Shown here: positions 53,135 through 61,712 of the stretch, piece by piece | Layout: every line of letters starts with the position of its first letter | Position numbering within the stretch: position 1 is the first letter of the stretch | Origin: Phycisphaerae bacterium | GTDB lineage: Bacteria > Planctomycetota > Phycisphaerae > UBA1845 > CAIVHJ01 | Reading direction: 5' to 3' | Assembly (NCBI GenBank): GCA_022072405.1 | Contig: JAJVHX010000012.1 | Coordinates: forward strand, 273,807-337,806 | Length of the DNA: 64,000 bases | Made by a program: the position numbers and the translations under genes | The notes under the pieces: model-generated | Told to the model about the DNA's origin: nothing | Databases searched by the model: none | Seen by the model: the letters and a program-made list of their open reading frames with translations, nothing else

Positions 53135-54442
53135 TCACGTGTCGCGAAAGATGGTCTGCGAGCGGTCCGGACCGACGCTGATGATCCAGACCGGGACCTC
53201 CATCAGTTGCTCCAGACGTTCAATATAGTTACGAGCGACGGTGGGCAGTTGTTCATATCTACGGATCGAGCTGAGATCATCCTGCCAGCCGGGCAGCGTC
53301 TCGTAGATCGGGGTGATCTGTTCCAGTACATCCGCTTCTGCCGGAAAGCTCGACAATCGTCGGCCATCCAGTTCATAACCGATACAGATTTTCAATTCGG
53401 ATAAGCCGCGCAGTGTGTCGAGATGCATGACGGCCAGGCGCCGAACCCCACCGAGCTGGGCAGCATATCGTCCGGCGAAGGCATCGAACCAGCCGCAGCG
53501 GCGAGGCCGGCCGGTGGTGGTGCCAAATTCGTGACCCTGAGTGCGAATGCGCTCGCCGATCTCGTTATTTTGTTCAGTGGGAAACGGGCCTTGGCCGACG
53601 CGCGTGGTATAGGCTTTGACCACGCCGACGAAATTCTGTACCGCACCCGGGGGCACACCGGCCCCGGCGGGTACGCCGACCGCACTGCTGCTGCTGCTGG
53701 TGACATAGGGATAAGTGCCGTGGTCGATATCGAGCAGCGTGCCATGGGCCCCTTCAAAGACCAGCCGGCGCTGATTGCGCAGGGAATCCTGCAGGTAGCA
53801 GGTGGTCTCCGCTGCCAGCGGGGCGAGCCGTTCAGCGAATTCCTGGTATGTTCGGGCGATCTCATCGGCGTGGAGAGTATCCGTATGATGGTAGATGGCC
53901 TGGAAGAATCGATTTTTGGAATCGACAATGCGCTGCAGACGCTGGCGAAAGGCAGCAGGCTGAAACAGGTCGCAAAAGCGCAGCGCCGTCGAGCGGTGGA
54001 CTTTATCCGCATAACAGGGGCCGATCCCGCGAGCCGTGGTGCCGATGCGCTGCTCTTCGCTGAGGGCCGCTTCGGAGAGGCGATCCTCCAGTTGGTGATA
54101 GGGCATGACCAGGTGGCAGCGGGTGCTGATTTTCAGCCGATCCAGCACGCTGATACCGCGCGAAGCAAGCATGTCGATTTCATTGAGCAGTACCTGTGGA
54201 TCGAGCACCACTCCCGGACCGATGACCCCGGTTTTTCCCGCATGGAGTGCCCCACTGGGGACCAGATGCAGAGCGAAACGCTCGCCGCCGACGACCACGG
54301 TGTGGCCGGCGTTGGCTCCGCCGTTGTAGCGCACGACAATATCCGCCTGCTCTGTCAGCAGATCGACGATCTTGCCTTTGCCCTCGTCGCCCCAGAACAG
54401 GCCGATGACACAGGTCGTTAACTGGGTGGTGAGATCATGCAT
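53135..54442 (-). CDS. purA: Adenylosuccinate synthetase PurA
   Basis: A 435-residue enzyme that makes adenylosuccinate from IMP, Asp and GTP. The active-site loop is FWGDEGKGKIVDLL (Phe where most enzymes have Gln), followed by YNGGANAGHTVV. The IMP site is TTARGIGPCYADKVHR, and a GTP-site region is TTGRPRRCGWFDA. Length is normal. It starts the minus-strand run purA-uppS and diverges from a thioesterase gene. Confidence 0.96.
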   Translation of the reverse strand: MHDLTTQLTTCVIGLFWGDEGKGKIVDLLTEQADIVVRYNGGANAGHTVVVGGERFALHLVPSGALHAGKTGVIGPGVVLDPQVLLNEIDMLASRGISVLDRLKISTRCHLVMPYHQLEDRLSEAALSEEQRIGTTARGIGPCYADKVHRSTALRFCDLFQPAAFRQRLQRIVDSKNRFFQAIYHHTDTLHADEIARTYQEFAERLAPLAAETTCYLQDSLRNQRRLVFEGAHGTLLDIDHGTYPYVTSSSSSAVGVPAGAGVPPGAVQNFVGVVKAYTTRVGQGPFPTEQNNEIGERIRTQGHEFGTTTGRPRRCGWFDAFAGRYAAQLGGVRRLAVMHLDTLRGLSELKICIGYELDGRRLSSFPAEADVLEQITPIYETLPGWQDDLSSIRRYEQLPTVARNYIERLEQLMEVPVWIISVGPDRSQTIFRDT

Positions 54443-54567
54443 GGGAAATATACTGGCGGATCCAGGTTATTCGTGGCCGACACGGTGCTACCAACGTCAA
54501 TGTATCTTACTGATTACTTAACGAATTCACAATTTGCGGACGGCTGGGGTTGTGATATGGTGTGGGT

Positions 54568-54990
54568 ATGGACGATTCGCGTATCAAACCGCCGAGCAAT
54601 GAACCCGCCATCCGCGTCGTGATGATGCCGCGCGATGCCAATCCCCAGGGCACGGTTTTTGGCGGAGTGATCCTGAGTTATCTGGACCAGGCCGGTTTTA
54701 TCGAATGCGTGCGGCAGAGCTATCGGCGCTATGTGACGGTGGCCATGGACCAGGTGGAATTTCTCGAGCCGGTACTGATCGGCGATATTGTCAGCTACTA
54801 CGCCAACACCACGCAGGTTGGGCGCACTTCCATCAAGGTGCATGTGAAGGTCCGCGCCGAACATCGCACCTCCGGGGAATGGGGCCGCTCGGTGCTGGTG
54901 ACGGAGGCGGATATGACCTTTGTCGCTGTTGATGAACATCGCCGGCCGATTCCGGTGTGGGATGATCCTGCCGGCGGCTGGTGCATCTGA
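54568..54990 (+). CDS. Acyl-CoA thioesterase, hotdog fold (YciA-like)
   Basis: A 140-residue single-hotdog enzyme. The motif NPQGTVFGGVILSYLDQAGF carries the catalytic Asp, and VTVAMDQVEFLEPVLIGDIV followed by SYYANTTQVGRTSIKVHVKV is typical for YciA/BFIT-type acyl-CoA hydrolases. The start ATG at 54568 is preferred; a GTG six bases earlier is in frame. Alone between divergent purA and a gap. Confidence 0.88.
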   Translation: MDDSRIKPPSNEPAIRVVMMPRDANPQGTVFGGVILSYLDQAGFIECVRQSYRRYVTVAMDQVEFLEPVLIGDIVSYYANTTQVGRTSIKVHVKVRAEHRTSGEWGRSVLVTEADMTFVAVDEHRRPIPVWDDPAGGWCI

Positions 54991-55388
54991 TAATCACCTC
55001 ATGGCGGCCTGGTAATTACTGGCCAATATCGCGGCTGTTCCGATAACCCTCCAAAATGTGAAGAAAATCGGTCTTTGACGAATTGGGCAGGAAATCGGTG
55101 CGAATGGGGCTATACTGGAAATACAGAGATTGAAGGAGCGCTGGCGCCGGTATCGAGCAACGATGAGGAGCCATTCCGGCGGGCAGGTGCGAGGGGCGTT
55201 TGCCGAAATTTCCTTCCGCTGAACTTTTCCCAGAGTGAGTTGTGTTCCACCCGGCGGCGAGCAGGGTGGTGGATGATAAAGCAATGATCGGGCGGATTCC
55301 TCCGGAGGGGATCGGTCACGATCGGTTCACCGTTGGTGAACGTGGTTGGCTCCGATGGAGAGTTTCCACAGGCAGAGGAGAGAGAATC
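54991..55388. other. Intergenic region upstream of the collagen-like gene
   Basis: About 400 bases with no gene called. An open frame continues upstream of the collagen-like lipoprotein (from 55242), but the added residues have no signal character. TTGACG at 55074 and TATACT at 55110 are too far apart for one promoter. No dispersed palindrome is present. Confidence 0.4.
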
Positions 55389-57326
55389 ATGCATCGAGGA
55401 AGGATCAGTCAGCAGAGTCGTCGTGTTCAGCAGCGCTTACTGGGAGTCGCCTTGCGCGTTTCCGCGCTGATGGCGGTGCTGCCCGCCGGAGCGTTGGTGA
55501 GCGGGTGCGGGTTGTCGGATTTCCAGCGCGACCTGATTTTCGGGGTCGGATCGCTGGCGATTCAGCTGCTGGGTCTGGGCGGCGCCAGCGGGGGGGGTGC
55601 TGAGCAACCGGCACCGGATAATGACAACACGGCTGAGCAGCCGGCTCCCTCGGACAACGACAACACCACGACGCAACCGGGTGGCGGCGGCGTAGTGGCT
55701 GGACTGAATTGCTGGGATCTGAACGGCAATGGTTTGCCCGACAGTGCCGAAGATCGTAACGAAGACGGACTTTTCAGCGCACTGGATTGCCAGGGTGCGG
55801 ATGGGGCGACCGGTCCGACGGGTCCTGCCGGAGCCGATGGTGTTGATGGGGTCGACGGTGTGGATGGCAGCGATGGCGCTGATGGCGCGACTGGTTCCCA
55901 GGGTCCGACTGGACCGCAGGGGCCGCAAGGTCCAACCGGTCCGACCGGGGCCACCGGTAATACCGGAGCGCAGGGTCCGGCGGGTCCGACCTTGTGGGAT
56001 ACCTTTGTTGAAACTTTTTACACCATTGAGGGTGGTGATTATTCGAGTGTGGTGGCTGATTCAACGGGGCAGCTCCCGATCGTCGAGCTGGACGAACCCG
56101 CGCTGGGCAGTTGCGAGTCAGCCGTAAATGTGGTGGCCTTTAGAGCCGGCATCGGTGAGCGGTACAACCCGGGCAACCCGATAACCATGCGGTTATATCT
56201 GTGGCGGACCGGTCCGCAACCGGAAAGCTGTTTTGTTCTGCGACTGGACGGTTATCGCGCCAGCCACGGCACGACGATACTGCCCTACGGCGGCACGCGT
56301 TATGTCAAGGTGATCGATCCGGTGATGGCGGATGAGGCGGGCACGCTGGTAGTGGTGGATCTGCCGCTGAATACGGCGAGTGGGTTGAATCTACCCAATG
56401 ACCTGCAGCGCGGCGAGCTGCTGGCTATTGAACTCAATACCATGGCTGAATATCTCAATGACAATTGCTACACGCTGCTGGGTGTCGATCTGTTTGAGTC
56501 GACGCTGGTCAGCGGGGCGACGCTGGCCCATGCGGTCATCTACGAATCAGAGGAACAGATTGAGTGCGAATCCACTGGTTGTGAGGACGATGCGGATTGT
56601 GCCGAGGGGCTGCTGTGCAACCTGGAATCGGGCGATTGTGTGGAGTGCCTCTCCAATACGGATTGTTCGGATGGGGATACCTGTAATGGCGAGGAAATAT
56701 GCAACGCCGAACTGACTTGTGAAACAACGACCTTTACCGACTGCCAGGAGGACGGCATCGTCGACAGCTGCCAACTGGCGGGCAATGACTGCAACCATAA
56801 TTCCATTCCGGACGAGTGCGACCTGACCACCGTTCGCGAAGTTCGGGGCCAGGTGACACTGCTGCCCGGCCATACGATCACGGATCTGAGTATTCCCACC
56901 ACGGAGGCGCTCAGCGATGTGACGCTGCGGCTGGAAGCCAACAGTGATCTGGGTGCCGTCGATGAATACTTTGAACTCAGCCTCTACAACAGTAGTGAAG
57001 GACTCGAATTGGGTCGAGTATTCGAAGCGGATGGCCAGGAGTGTTACGCGGCTTCACTGGATGTGGCGGAACTGAGCATCCCGATGGATGATTACAACGC
57101 CATCCTCAGCGGCAGCGGTCCGGCGATGAGAATCGAGACCAGCCCCGCGGTCGATGTGACCGAGTGCGGCAGCTCGATGACGCGGGTGATTATCCGCTAT
57201 CGGATCAGTAACGATCTGAACGCCGACCTGATTCCGGATGAATGCCAGCCGATCCACATCAAGCCGGTGGCGATGGATCAGATCTCGCTGCTCAACAACC
57301 CGACCAACCTGCAGCTGGCGAATTGA
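55389..57326 (+). CDS. Collagen-like lipoprotein with planctomycete-type Asp/Asn motifs
   Basis: A 645-residue secreted protein. A basic N-terminus and hydrophobic stretch end in the lipobox LVSGC. After a low-complexity Asn/Thr/Pro spacer comes [20 protein letters not shown], then about 22 Gly-X-Y triplets with Asp-rich (GVD, GSD, GAD) and Pro/Thr/Gln-rich parts. A beta-rich domain follows, then a Cys-rich section ([28 protein letters not shown]) and two calcium-loop-like motifs, [12 protein letters not shown] and [11 protein letters not shown], typical of planctomycete surface proteins. The start has AGAGGAGAG upstream. A strong terminator follows. Confidence 0.85.
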   Translation: MHRGRISQQSRRVQQRLLGVALRVSALMAVLPAGALVSGCGLSDFQRDLIFGVGSLAIQLLGLGGASGGGAEQPAPDNDNTAEQPAPSDNDNTTTQPGGGGVVAGLNCWDLNGNGLPDSAEDRNEDGLFSALDCQGADGATGPTGPAGADGVDGVDGVDGSDGADGATGSQGPTGPQGPQGPTGPTGATGNTGAQGPAGPTLWDTFVETFYTIEGGDYSSVVADSTGQLPIVELDEPALGSCESAVNVVAFRAGIGERYNPGNPITMRLYLWRTGPQPESCFVLRLDGYRASHGTTILPYGGTRYVKVIDPVMADEAGTLVVVDLPLNTASGLNLPNDLQRGELLAIELNTMAEYLNDNCYTLLGVDLFESTLVSGATLAHAVIYESEEQIECESTGCEDDADCAEGLLCNLESGDCVECLSNTDCSDGDTCNGEEICNAELTCETTTFTDCQEDGIVDSCQLAGNDCNHNSIPDECDLTTVREVRGQVTLLPGHTITDLSIPTTEALSDVTLRLEANSDLGAVDEYFELSLYNSSEGLELGRVFEADGQECYAASLDVAELSIPMDDYNAILSGSGPAMRIETSPAVDVTECGSSMTRVIIRYRISNDLNADLIPDECQPIHIKPVAMDQISLLNNPTNLQLAN

Positions 57327-57362
57327 AAAGAAATTGATCAGCGGCGAGTGGTCATGAATTTT

Positions 57363-57394
57363 CCGCAGGTGGCCAAACCACCTGCGGTTTTTTT
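57363..57394 (+). terminator. Rho-independent terminator after the collagen-like gene
   Basis: CCGCAGGTGG and CCACCTGCGG form a perfect ten-base stem around CCAAA, followed by seven T. It lies 37 bases after the stop codon. Confidence 0.92.
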
Positions 57395-57532
57395 ATGCGC
57401 GGTTGCCTTTAATTAGCTTGGATTAATATGTTACTGAAATAACGATTTCAAAATGCCTTGGCAATAATATCATGGAATGGTCGTTAATTATGGTGTAGTG
57501 CGCGCAGTTCTATCAATCGTGAGACACACTCT

Positions 57533-59116
57533 ATGAGACCAATCGCATCGGTCGTGATCGTCGGGCTGATCAGTCAGTTCACGATTCTACCCGTTCTGGG
57601 GCAGGAAAATCTGCTGACGCCCCTGCCCAAAAAGCAATGGGATGAAGCCGCCGTGGTGCACCTCCTAAGGCGGGCGGCTTTTGAAGGAACCCCGGCGGAG
57701 ATTGAAAAACTCAAAGCCCTGAGTCTTGAAGAGGCGGTGGACTATCTGATTGATTATGAAAAGCAGCCGGACCTGACCGAGCAACCGGTGCTGGACCCCA
57801 AATTGAGCGAAGCCCCGCCGCGTGACTGGCTGAAACAGCAGGATGAGACCACGCGACAGCTTTATCGCCAGACGCGCCGGATGACGGATCATGCCCAGCT
57901 GGAACGGATCCGCATGTGGTGGCTGGATCGCATGATCCGTTCGCCCCGCCAACTGCAGGAAAAAATGACGCTCTTCTGGCATGGCCACTTTACCAGCGGT
58001 TATCGCGAAGTGGAACATTCCTACCTGATGCTGCAACAGAATCAGCTTTTGCGCCAGTATGCTCTGGGAAATTACCGCGAACTGCTGCTGAAGATCAGCA
58101 GCGACCCAGCCATGCTGATTTACCTCGACAGTTTCCGCAACAACAAGCAGCATCCCAATGAAAATTTCGCCCGCGAACTGATGGAACTGTTCACGCTGGG
58201 CGAGGGCCACTATACCGAGCAGGATATCAAAGAGGCGGCGCGGGCCTTTACCGGCTGGTCACTGGACGAGGAGAGCGGCCAGTTCCAATTTCTCCGCCCG
58301 CTGCATGATTATGATGAAAAAGTGTTCATGGAGCAGCGCGGGCCGTGGAACGGCGGGGATATCATCGACCTCATTCTGGCCCAGGAACAGTCGGCGAAAT
58401 TTATCGTCACCAAACTGTGGGAATTTTTCTGCTACGCGGAACCGGAACGCGAAGTGGTCATCGGGCTGGCCAACACCCTGCGTAAAAACAAGTACGAACT
58501 CAAACCGGTCATTAAACAGATTCTGATGAGCAAAGGGTTTTACAGTGCCCAGGCGCGCGGAGTGCAGGTCAAAAGCCCGGTGCAGCTGGCGGTGGGCACG
58601 TTGCGGCTGCTGGGGATCAGCAATTATGACGCGCTGATGGTAAATCAGGCGCTGAATCAGATGGGTCAGCAGTTGTTCCAGCCGCCCAACGTCAAAGGTT
58701 GGGATGGCGGGCCGCGCTGGATCAACACCGCCACCGTCTATCTGCGCTATAACTTTGCCGGTGCAGCGGTCAAAGGTTATGAAGCACCAGCGCAACTAAA
58801 AGAAATGATGAAAATGAAGGAAGGGGTGGAGCAATTTGAATTCATGATGCCCGAGCCCCGCAGCCAGGTCGGCCAGCCGCCGCTGGACATGCAGCAGCTG
58901 CTGGTGATGAACGGCGTCAGCCACCCGAAAGAAGCGGTCGAATTTTTCATCAACCGCCTGCTGGCTGTACCGCTCTCCAGTGAAGCGCGCGATCAGCTGG
59001 TCAGTTATCTGCAGCAAGACAAAAAGAAGTTTGACGCCTCGTCGGAAGATACCGCCCAGCGTCTGCGCACCGTCGTCCATCTGATCATGAGCACACCGGA
59101 GTATCAGTTGTATTAG
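57533..59116 (+). CDS. Secreted DUF1800 family protein
   Basis: A 527-residue protein with a signal peptide ending near residue 23 (LPVLGQE). The DUF1800 pattern is clear: HLLRRAAFEGTPAEIEKLKA, MWWLDRMIRSPRQLQEKMTL followed by FWHGHFTS, ENFARELMELFTLGEGHYTE, AARAFTGW, and VKGWDGGPRWINTATVYLRY. Its biochemical role is unknown. DUF1800 genes are regularly paired with a DUF1501 gene, as here, 142 bases downstream. The TAG stop begins a palindromic element. Confidence 0.93.
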   Translation: MRPIASVVIVGLISQFTILPVLGQENLLTPLPKKQWDEAAVVHLLRRAAFEGTPAEIEKLKALSLEEAVDYLIDYEKQPDLTEQPVLDPKLSEAPPRDWLKQQDETTRQLYRQTRRMTDHAQLERIRMWWLDRMIRSPRQLQEKMTLFWHGHFTSGYREVEHSYLMLQQNQLLRQYALGNYRELLLKISSDPAMLIYLDSFRNNKQHPNENFARELMELFTLGEGHYTEQDIKEAARAFTGWSLDEESGQFQFLRPLHDYDEKVFMEQRGPWNGGDIIDLILAQEQSAKFIVTKLWEFFCYAEPEREVVIGLANTLRKNKYELKPVIKQILMSKGFYSAQARGVQVKSPVQLAVGTLRLLGISNYDALMVNQALNQMGQQLFQPPNVKGWDGGPRWINTATVYLRYNFAGAAVKGYEAPAQLKEMMKMKEGVEQFEFMMPEPRSQVGQPPLDMQQLLVMNGVSHPKEAVEFFINRLLAVPLSSEARDQLVSYLQQDKKKFDASSEDTAQRLRTVVHLIMSTPEYQLY

Positions 59117-59208
59117 AGGTTCCTGAATTGAAAAAGTAAGAACTACTTTCGAATTCCGGCCTCGCGCGGGCTAAAGCCACGCGGCTCCTTGATTTCGATC
59201 TTACTTCG
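59114..59208 (+). repeat. Dispersed palindromic element, copy 10
   Basis: Starts at the TAG stop of the DUF1800 gene (TAGAGGTTCC). The core GCGCGGGCTAAAGCCACGCGG has one inserted base in the right arm. Flanks AAGTAAGA and TCTTACTT are inverted relative to each other. It lies inside the DUF1800-DUF1501 operon. Confidence 0.7.
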
Positions 59209-59227
59209 ACCACTCCAGCATCAATAG

Positions 59228-59258
59228 GGGATAGGCAACAGGGAACGAGGAACAGAAG
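59228..59258 (+). repeat. GGGAACAG-type repeat before the DUF1501 gene
   Basis: GGATAGGCAACAGGGAACGA then GGAACAGAAG, ending at the start codon. GAGG within it is eight bases before the ATG, so the repeat appears to supply the ribosome site, as it does before the FlgN-like gene. Confidence 0.6.
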
Positions 59259-60539
59259 ATGGCGGATGAATTGATTTATAGTACGCGTCGGGAATTACTC
59301 ACCGGTACGCTGGCGACGCTCAGCCTGTCGGCAACGATTCCGGGGTTTCTTTATCGCACGGCGCTGGCCATGGCCCAAGGGCCGGAGAAAGGCGACGGGC
59401 GAATTCTGGTGGTGGTGCAGTTGGCGGGCGGCAATGATGGTTTAAACACCATCATCCCCTTCGCCATGGATAGCTACTATAAAGCGCGGCCGGGCATCGC
59501 CATTCCCAAAAAAGAGCTGCGCACGCTGAACGACGAGATCGGCATTCACCCCGCAGCCACGGCCCTGCATGAACTTTACGGGGCGGGGCGGCTGGCGATC
59601 ATTCAGGGGGTCGGTTATCCCAATCCCAATCGTTCGCATTTCAAAAGCATGGATGTCTGGCATCTGGCTGACCCGACGGGGCGGAGTTATGACGGCTGGC
59701 TGGGTCGTTATTTCGACAGTTGCTGCCAGGGTCAGGATCCACCCGTACCGCAATCGGGCATCTCCCTGACCGATGAGACGCCGTTGGCCATGATCGGTGA
59801 CCGGTTCATGCCGCTGACCTTTGAAGATGAGAGCAAGCTGGCGTGGAAGAGCCGCAAGTCCGATCGCGCTGCCGAGGAACTGTTTGAAAAACTGAACAGC
59901 GGTGCTGCCGCCACAGCGGAACGCCGCAAGAAAACCACGCAGGATGAGACGCTCGATTTTCTGCGCCGCACTGCCCTGGAGGCGCGGATGGGAGCGGCGG
60001 ATATTCAGGAGGCTGCCCGAGGCGGCGGCGGTGGAGCAGGAGCGGCGGGCCGTCGTCAGCAACTCAGCCAGCAGCTGCAACTGGTCGCCCGGATGATCGC
60101 CGCTGAATTCCCGACACGGGTCTATTATCTCTCGTTGGGCGGGTTTGATACCCACTCCAATCAACTGGCCCGGCAGCAGCAGCTGTTGCGCGAGCTGGGC
60201 GACGCCCTGCAGGGTTTTGTGAAACAACTGGATGAGATGAAGCTGCTGGATCGGGTGCTGGTGATGAGTTTTTCGGAATTTGGCCGGCGGGTGAATCAGA
60301 ATGCCTCCGGCGGCACGGATCACGGTGCGGCGGCGCCGATGTTCCTGATCGGCGAGAACATCAAGCCGGGGCTGCATCTGGAGCACCCGTCGCTGGAAAA
60401 ACTGGATGAGGGCGACTTGATCTTCAACTGCGATTTCCGGCGGATTTATGCCACGGTGCTCAAGCAGTGGCTGAAGGCGGATGATCGGAAAATATTGCGC
60501 GGCTCATTCACGCCGCTGGAATTGCTGAAGACGAAATAG
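59259..60539 (+). CDS. DUF1501 family protein with Tat-type signal
   Basis: A 426-residue protein. The N-terminus STRRELLTGTLATLSLSATI has twin arginines at 10-11, so Tat export of a folded, probably metal-bound protein is likely. The body resembles the alkaline-phosphatase-like fold of DUF1501: VVVQLAGGNDGLNTIIPFA, IIQGVGYPNPNRSHFKSMDV, YLSLGGFDTHSNQ and VMSFSEFGRRVNQNASGGTD followed by HGAAAPMFLIG. Such proteins may be sulfatase-like; no substrate is known. It follows its usual DUF1800 partner. Confidence 0.93.
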   Translation: MADELIYSTRRELLTGTLATLSLSATIPGFLYRTALAMAQGPEKGDGRILVVVQLAGGNDGLNTIIPFAMDSYYKARPGIAIPKKELRTLNDEIGIHPAATALHELYGAGRLAIIQGVGYPNPNRSHFKSMDVWHLADPTGRSYDGWLGRYFDSCCQGQDPPVPQSGISLTDETPLAMIGDRFMPLTFEDESKLAWKSRKSDRAAEELFEKLNSGAAATAERRKKTTQDETLDFLRRTALEARMGAADIQEAARGGGGGAGAAGRRQQLSQQLQLVARMIAAEFPTRVYYLSLGGFDTHSNQLARQQQLLRELGDALQGFVKQLDEMKLLDRVLVMSFSEFGRRVNQNASGGTDHGAAAPMFLIGENIKPGLHLEHPSLEKLDEGDLIFNCDFRRIYATVLKQWLKADDRKILRGSFTPLELLKTK

Positions 60540-60604
60540 CAGAATTCGGTACTGGTATTGTTTGGCAGAACCGCTCCTTAGTGTGGTTTCACTTTTCCGG
60601 TAGT

Positions 60605-60631
60605 GTCCGGGCTCCGCCCCGGACGTTTTTT
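60605..60631 (+). terminator. Terminator-like hairpin after the DUF1501 gene
   Basis: GTCCGGG and CCCGGAC form a seven-base stem, followed by G and six T. It lies 66 bases after the stop. GTCCGGG...CCCGGAC hairpins can also be dispersed repeats, so its terminator role is not certain. Confidence 0.6.
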
Positions 60632-60656
60632 CGAATGGTCCGACCGGGCGGTGTGC

Positions 60657-60707
60657 CACGGCTCTGTGAGCCGTGTGGGGTTTCGCCCCTGCGGATACCG
60701 CAGGGGC
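60657..60707. repeat. Two adjacent perfect hairpins
   Basis: CACGGCTC and GAGCCGTG around TGT (60657-60675), followed by GCCCCTGCGG and CCGCAGGGGC around ATA (60685-60707). The first stem occurs again at 60967-60985 with loop GCA. Confidence 0.75.
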
Positions 60708-60776
60708 ACACGACGACCGGGTACATCAAAACTGAAACTGCTTCAGAACCACGATTAGCGCATCTACGGTTAAACG

Positions 60777-60849
60777 GTAGCGGCCGGCGTCTCTGCCGGC
60801 CGTTCATAGGCGATGTCCGGCAACGGCCGACGCGGAGGTCGGCCGCTAC
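60777..60849. repeat. Compound inverted repeat
   Basis: The outer arms GTAGCGGCC and GGCCGCTAC bracket two inner hairpins: CGGCCGGC / GCCGGCCG (60781-60802) and CGGCCGAC / GTCGGCCG (60824-60845). The 73-base unit could be a small mobile or REP-doublet element. Confidence 0.7.
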
Positions 60850-60879
60850 ACTTGCATCGAAAACGCGCTAGCGAAATCA

Positions 60880-60913
60880 GCGACGCGCGGACTAAAGCCA
60901 CGCGGCTTTTTGA
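60880..60913 (+). repeat. Dispersed palindromic element, copy 11
   Basis: Core GCGCGGACTAAAGCCACGCGG with tail CTTTTTGAG, in the standard orientation. It shares the inserted A in the right arm with copy 10 at 59.16 kb, so these two may form a subfamily. Confidence 0.65.
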
Positions 60914-60966
60914 GTTCTGAATTACTTGATCTACTCAACCCTCAATAAAATAAAACGGCACTGAAG

Positions 60967-61037
60967 CACGGCTCGCAGAGCCGTGGCACACCGGACGGTA
61001 CAGATAAAATTCAACCGCGCTAACGGTCGCGGCTCTG
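60967..61037. repeat. CACGGCTC hairpin and CGGTCGCGGCTC repeat
   Basis: CACGGCTC and GAGCCGTG around GCA (60967-60985), the second copy of the 60657 stem. It is followed by AACCGCGCTAACGGTCGCGG then CTCTG (61013-61037), which matches the second repeat family at 38563-38592 in its 3' part. Confidence 0.6.
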
Positions 61038-61105
61038 CCAGACAATACCAGTACCCGGTTTTGAAAATTAATTGCAATAACCATGCAAAGGGATATGCTG
61101 GCGTC

Positions 61106-61666
61106 ATGTCTGCACTGCTGGCCCGATTGTTGTTGAGTTTTGTGATGCTGGTGGCTACGCCGCTGGTTTATCTTGTTTTGTTCGTGATCATTGAAGAGTC
61201 GGTTTTGCCCAATGATACCTCCGCCTTCCTGGCTTCCAGCATGTTTACGGCGATAGGAGTGCTGACCGCCTGGCTGATGATCTGGCGGCGACAGGTGCGC
61301 TGGACACCAAACCGGCGGGGGCAGACCATCGGCGTGGTGGGCCTATCTTGTGCTCTGGCTGCTATGGTGGCGGTGCTGATCGGCTGGGTGACGCATCGCG
61401 GGATTCGGGAGGAAGGCATCATCCTCGGAGGGATGACCTGGCTGGTGGGCTGGTTGGCGGGGAGTGTGCTGGTCTGGCGGGAGACGCCCGCCGAGCGGGC
61501 GGAACGGCTAGCCAATATGACTCGCGGAGCGATCAGTTGCCCCAGGTGCGGCTATAACCTGACTGGTCTGCAACAGGCCCGCTGCCCGGAATGCGGCACG
61601 CAATTCACGCTGGACGAACTGTTTGCCCAGCTTCATGAAGAAAAACAGGAACAACATGGCTGGTGA
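61106..61666 (+). CDS. Membrane protein with C-terminal zinc ribbon
   Basis: A 186-residue protein with four hydrophobic segments (LLLSFVMLVATPLVYLVLFV; SSMFTAIGVLTAWLMIW; VGLSCALAAMVAVLIGWV; GGMTWLVGWLAGSVLVW). It ends with a four-cysteine ribbon: CPRCGYNLTGL then CPECGTQFTLDEL. The ribbon type matches the protein at 41878-42348, although the membrane parts differ. ATG at 61106 is chosen; the longer open frame upstream runs through repeats. Function unknown; planctomycetes encode many such proteins. Confidence 0.8.
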   Translation: MSALLARLLLSFVMLVATPLVYLVLFVIIEESVLPNDTSAFLASSMFTAIGVLTAWLMIWRRQVRWTPNRRGQTIGVVGLSCALAAMVAVLIGWVTHRGIREEGIILGGMTWLVGWLAGSVLVWRETPAERAERLANMTRGAISCPRCGYNLTGLQQARCPECGTQFTLDELFAQLHEEKQEQHGW

Positions 61667-61712
61667 TAGCCTGAATCTGTCGATGCCGCCTCACCTGATC
61701 ATCATTTAACAA

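Larger units (their letters stand above)
60540..61105. other. Repeat-filled intergenic region
   Basis: About 565 bases without a gene, holding at least seven palindromes from four families: the terminator-like hairpin at 60605-60631, two CACGGCTC hairpins, a GCCCCTGCGG hairpin, a compound GTAGCGGCC structure, a GCGGACTAAAGCC element and a CGGTCGCGGCTC repeat. Open frames crossing it are driven by the repeats and are not called. Confidence 0.7.

Noticed and set aside
55800-55990. Repetitive DNA in the collagen-like gene as a possible CRISPR or tandem array
   Set aside because: The periodicity is nine bases and in frame, reflecting Gly-X-Y codons; no spacer structure exists. No CRISPR array was seen anywhere.
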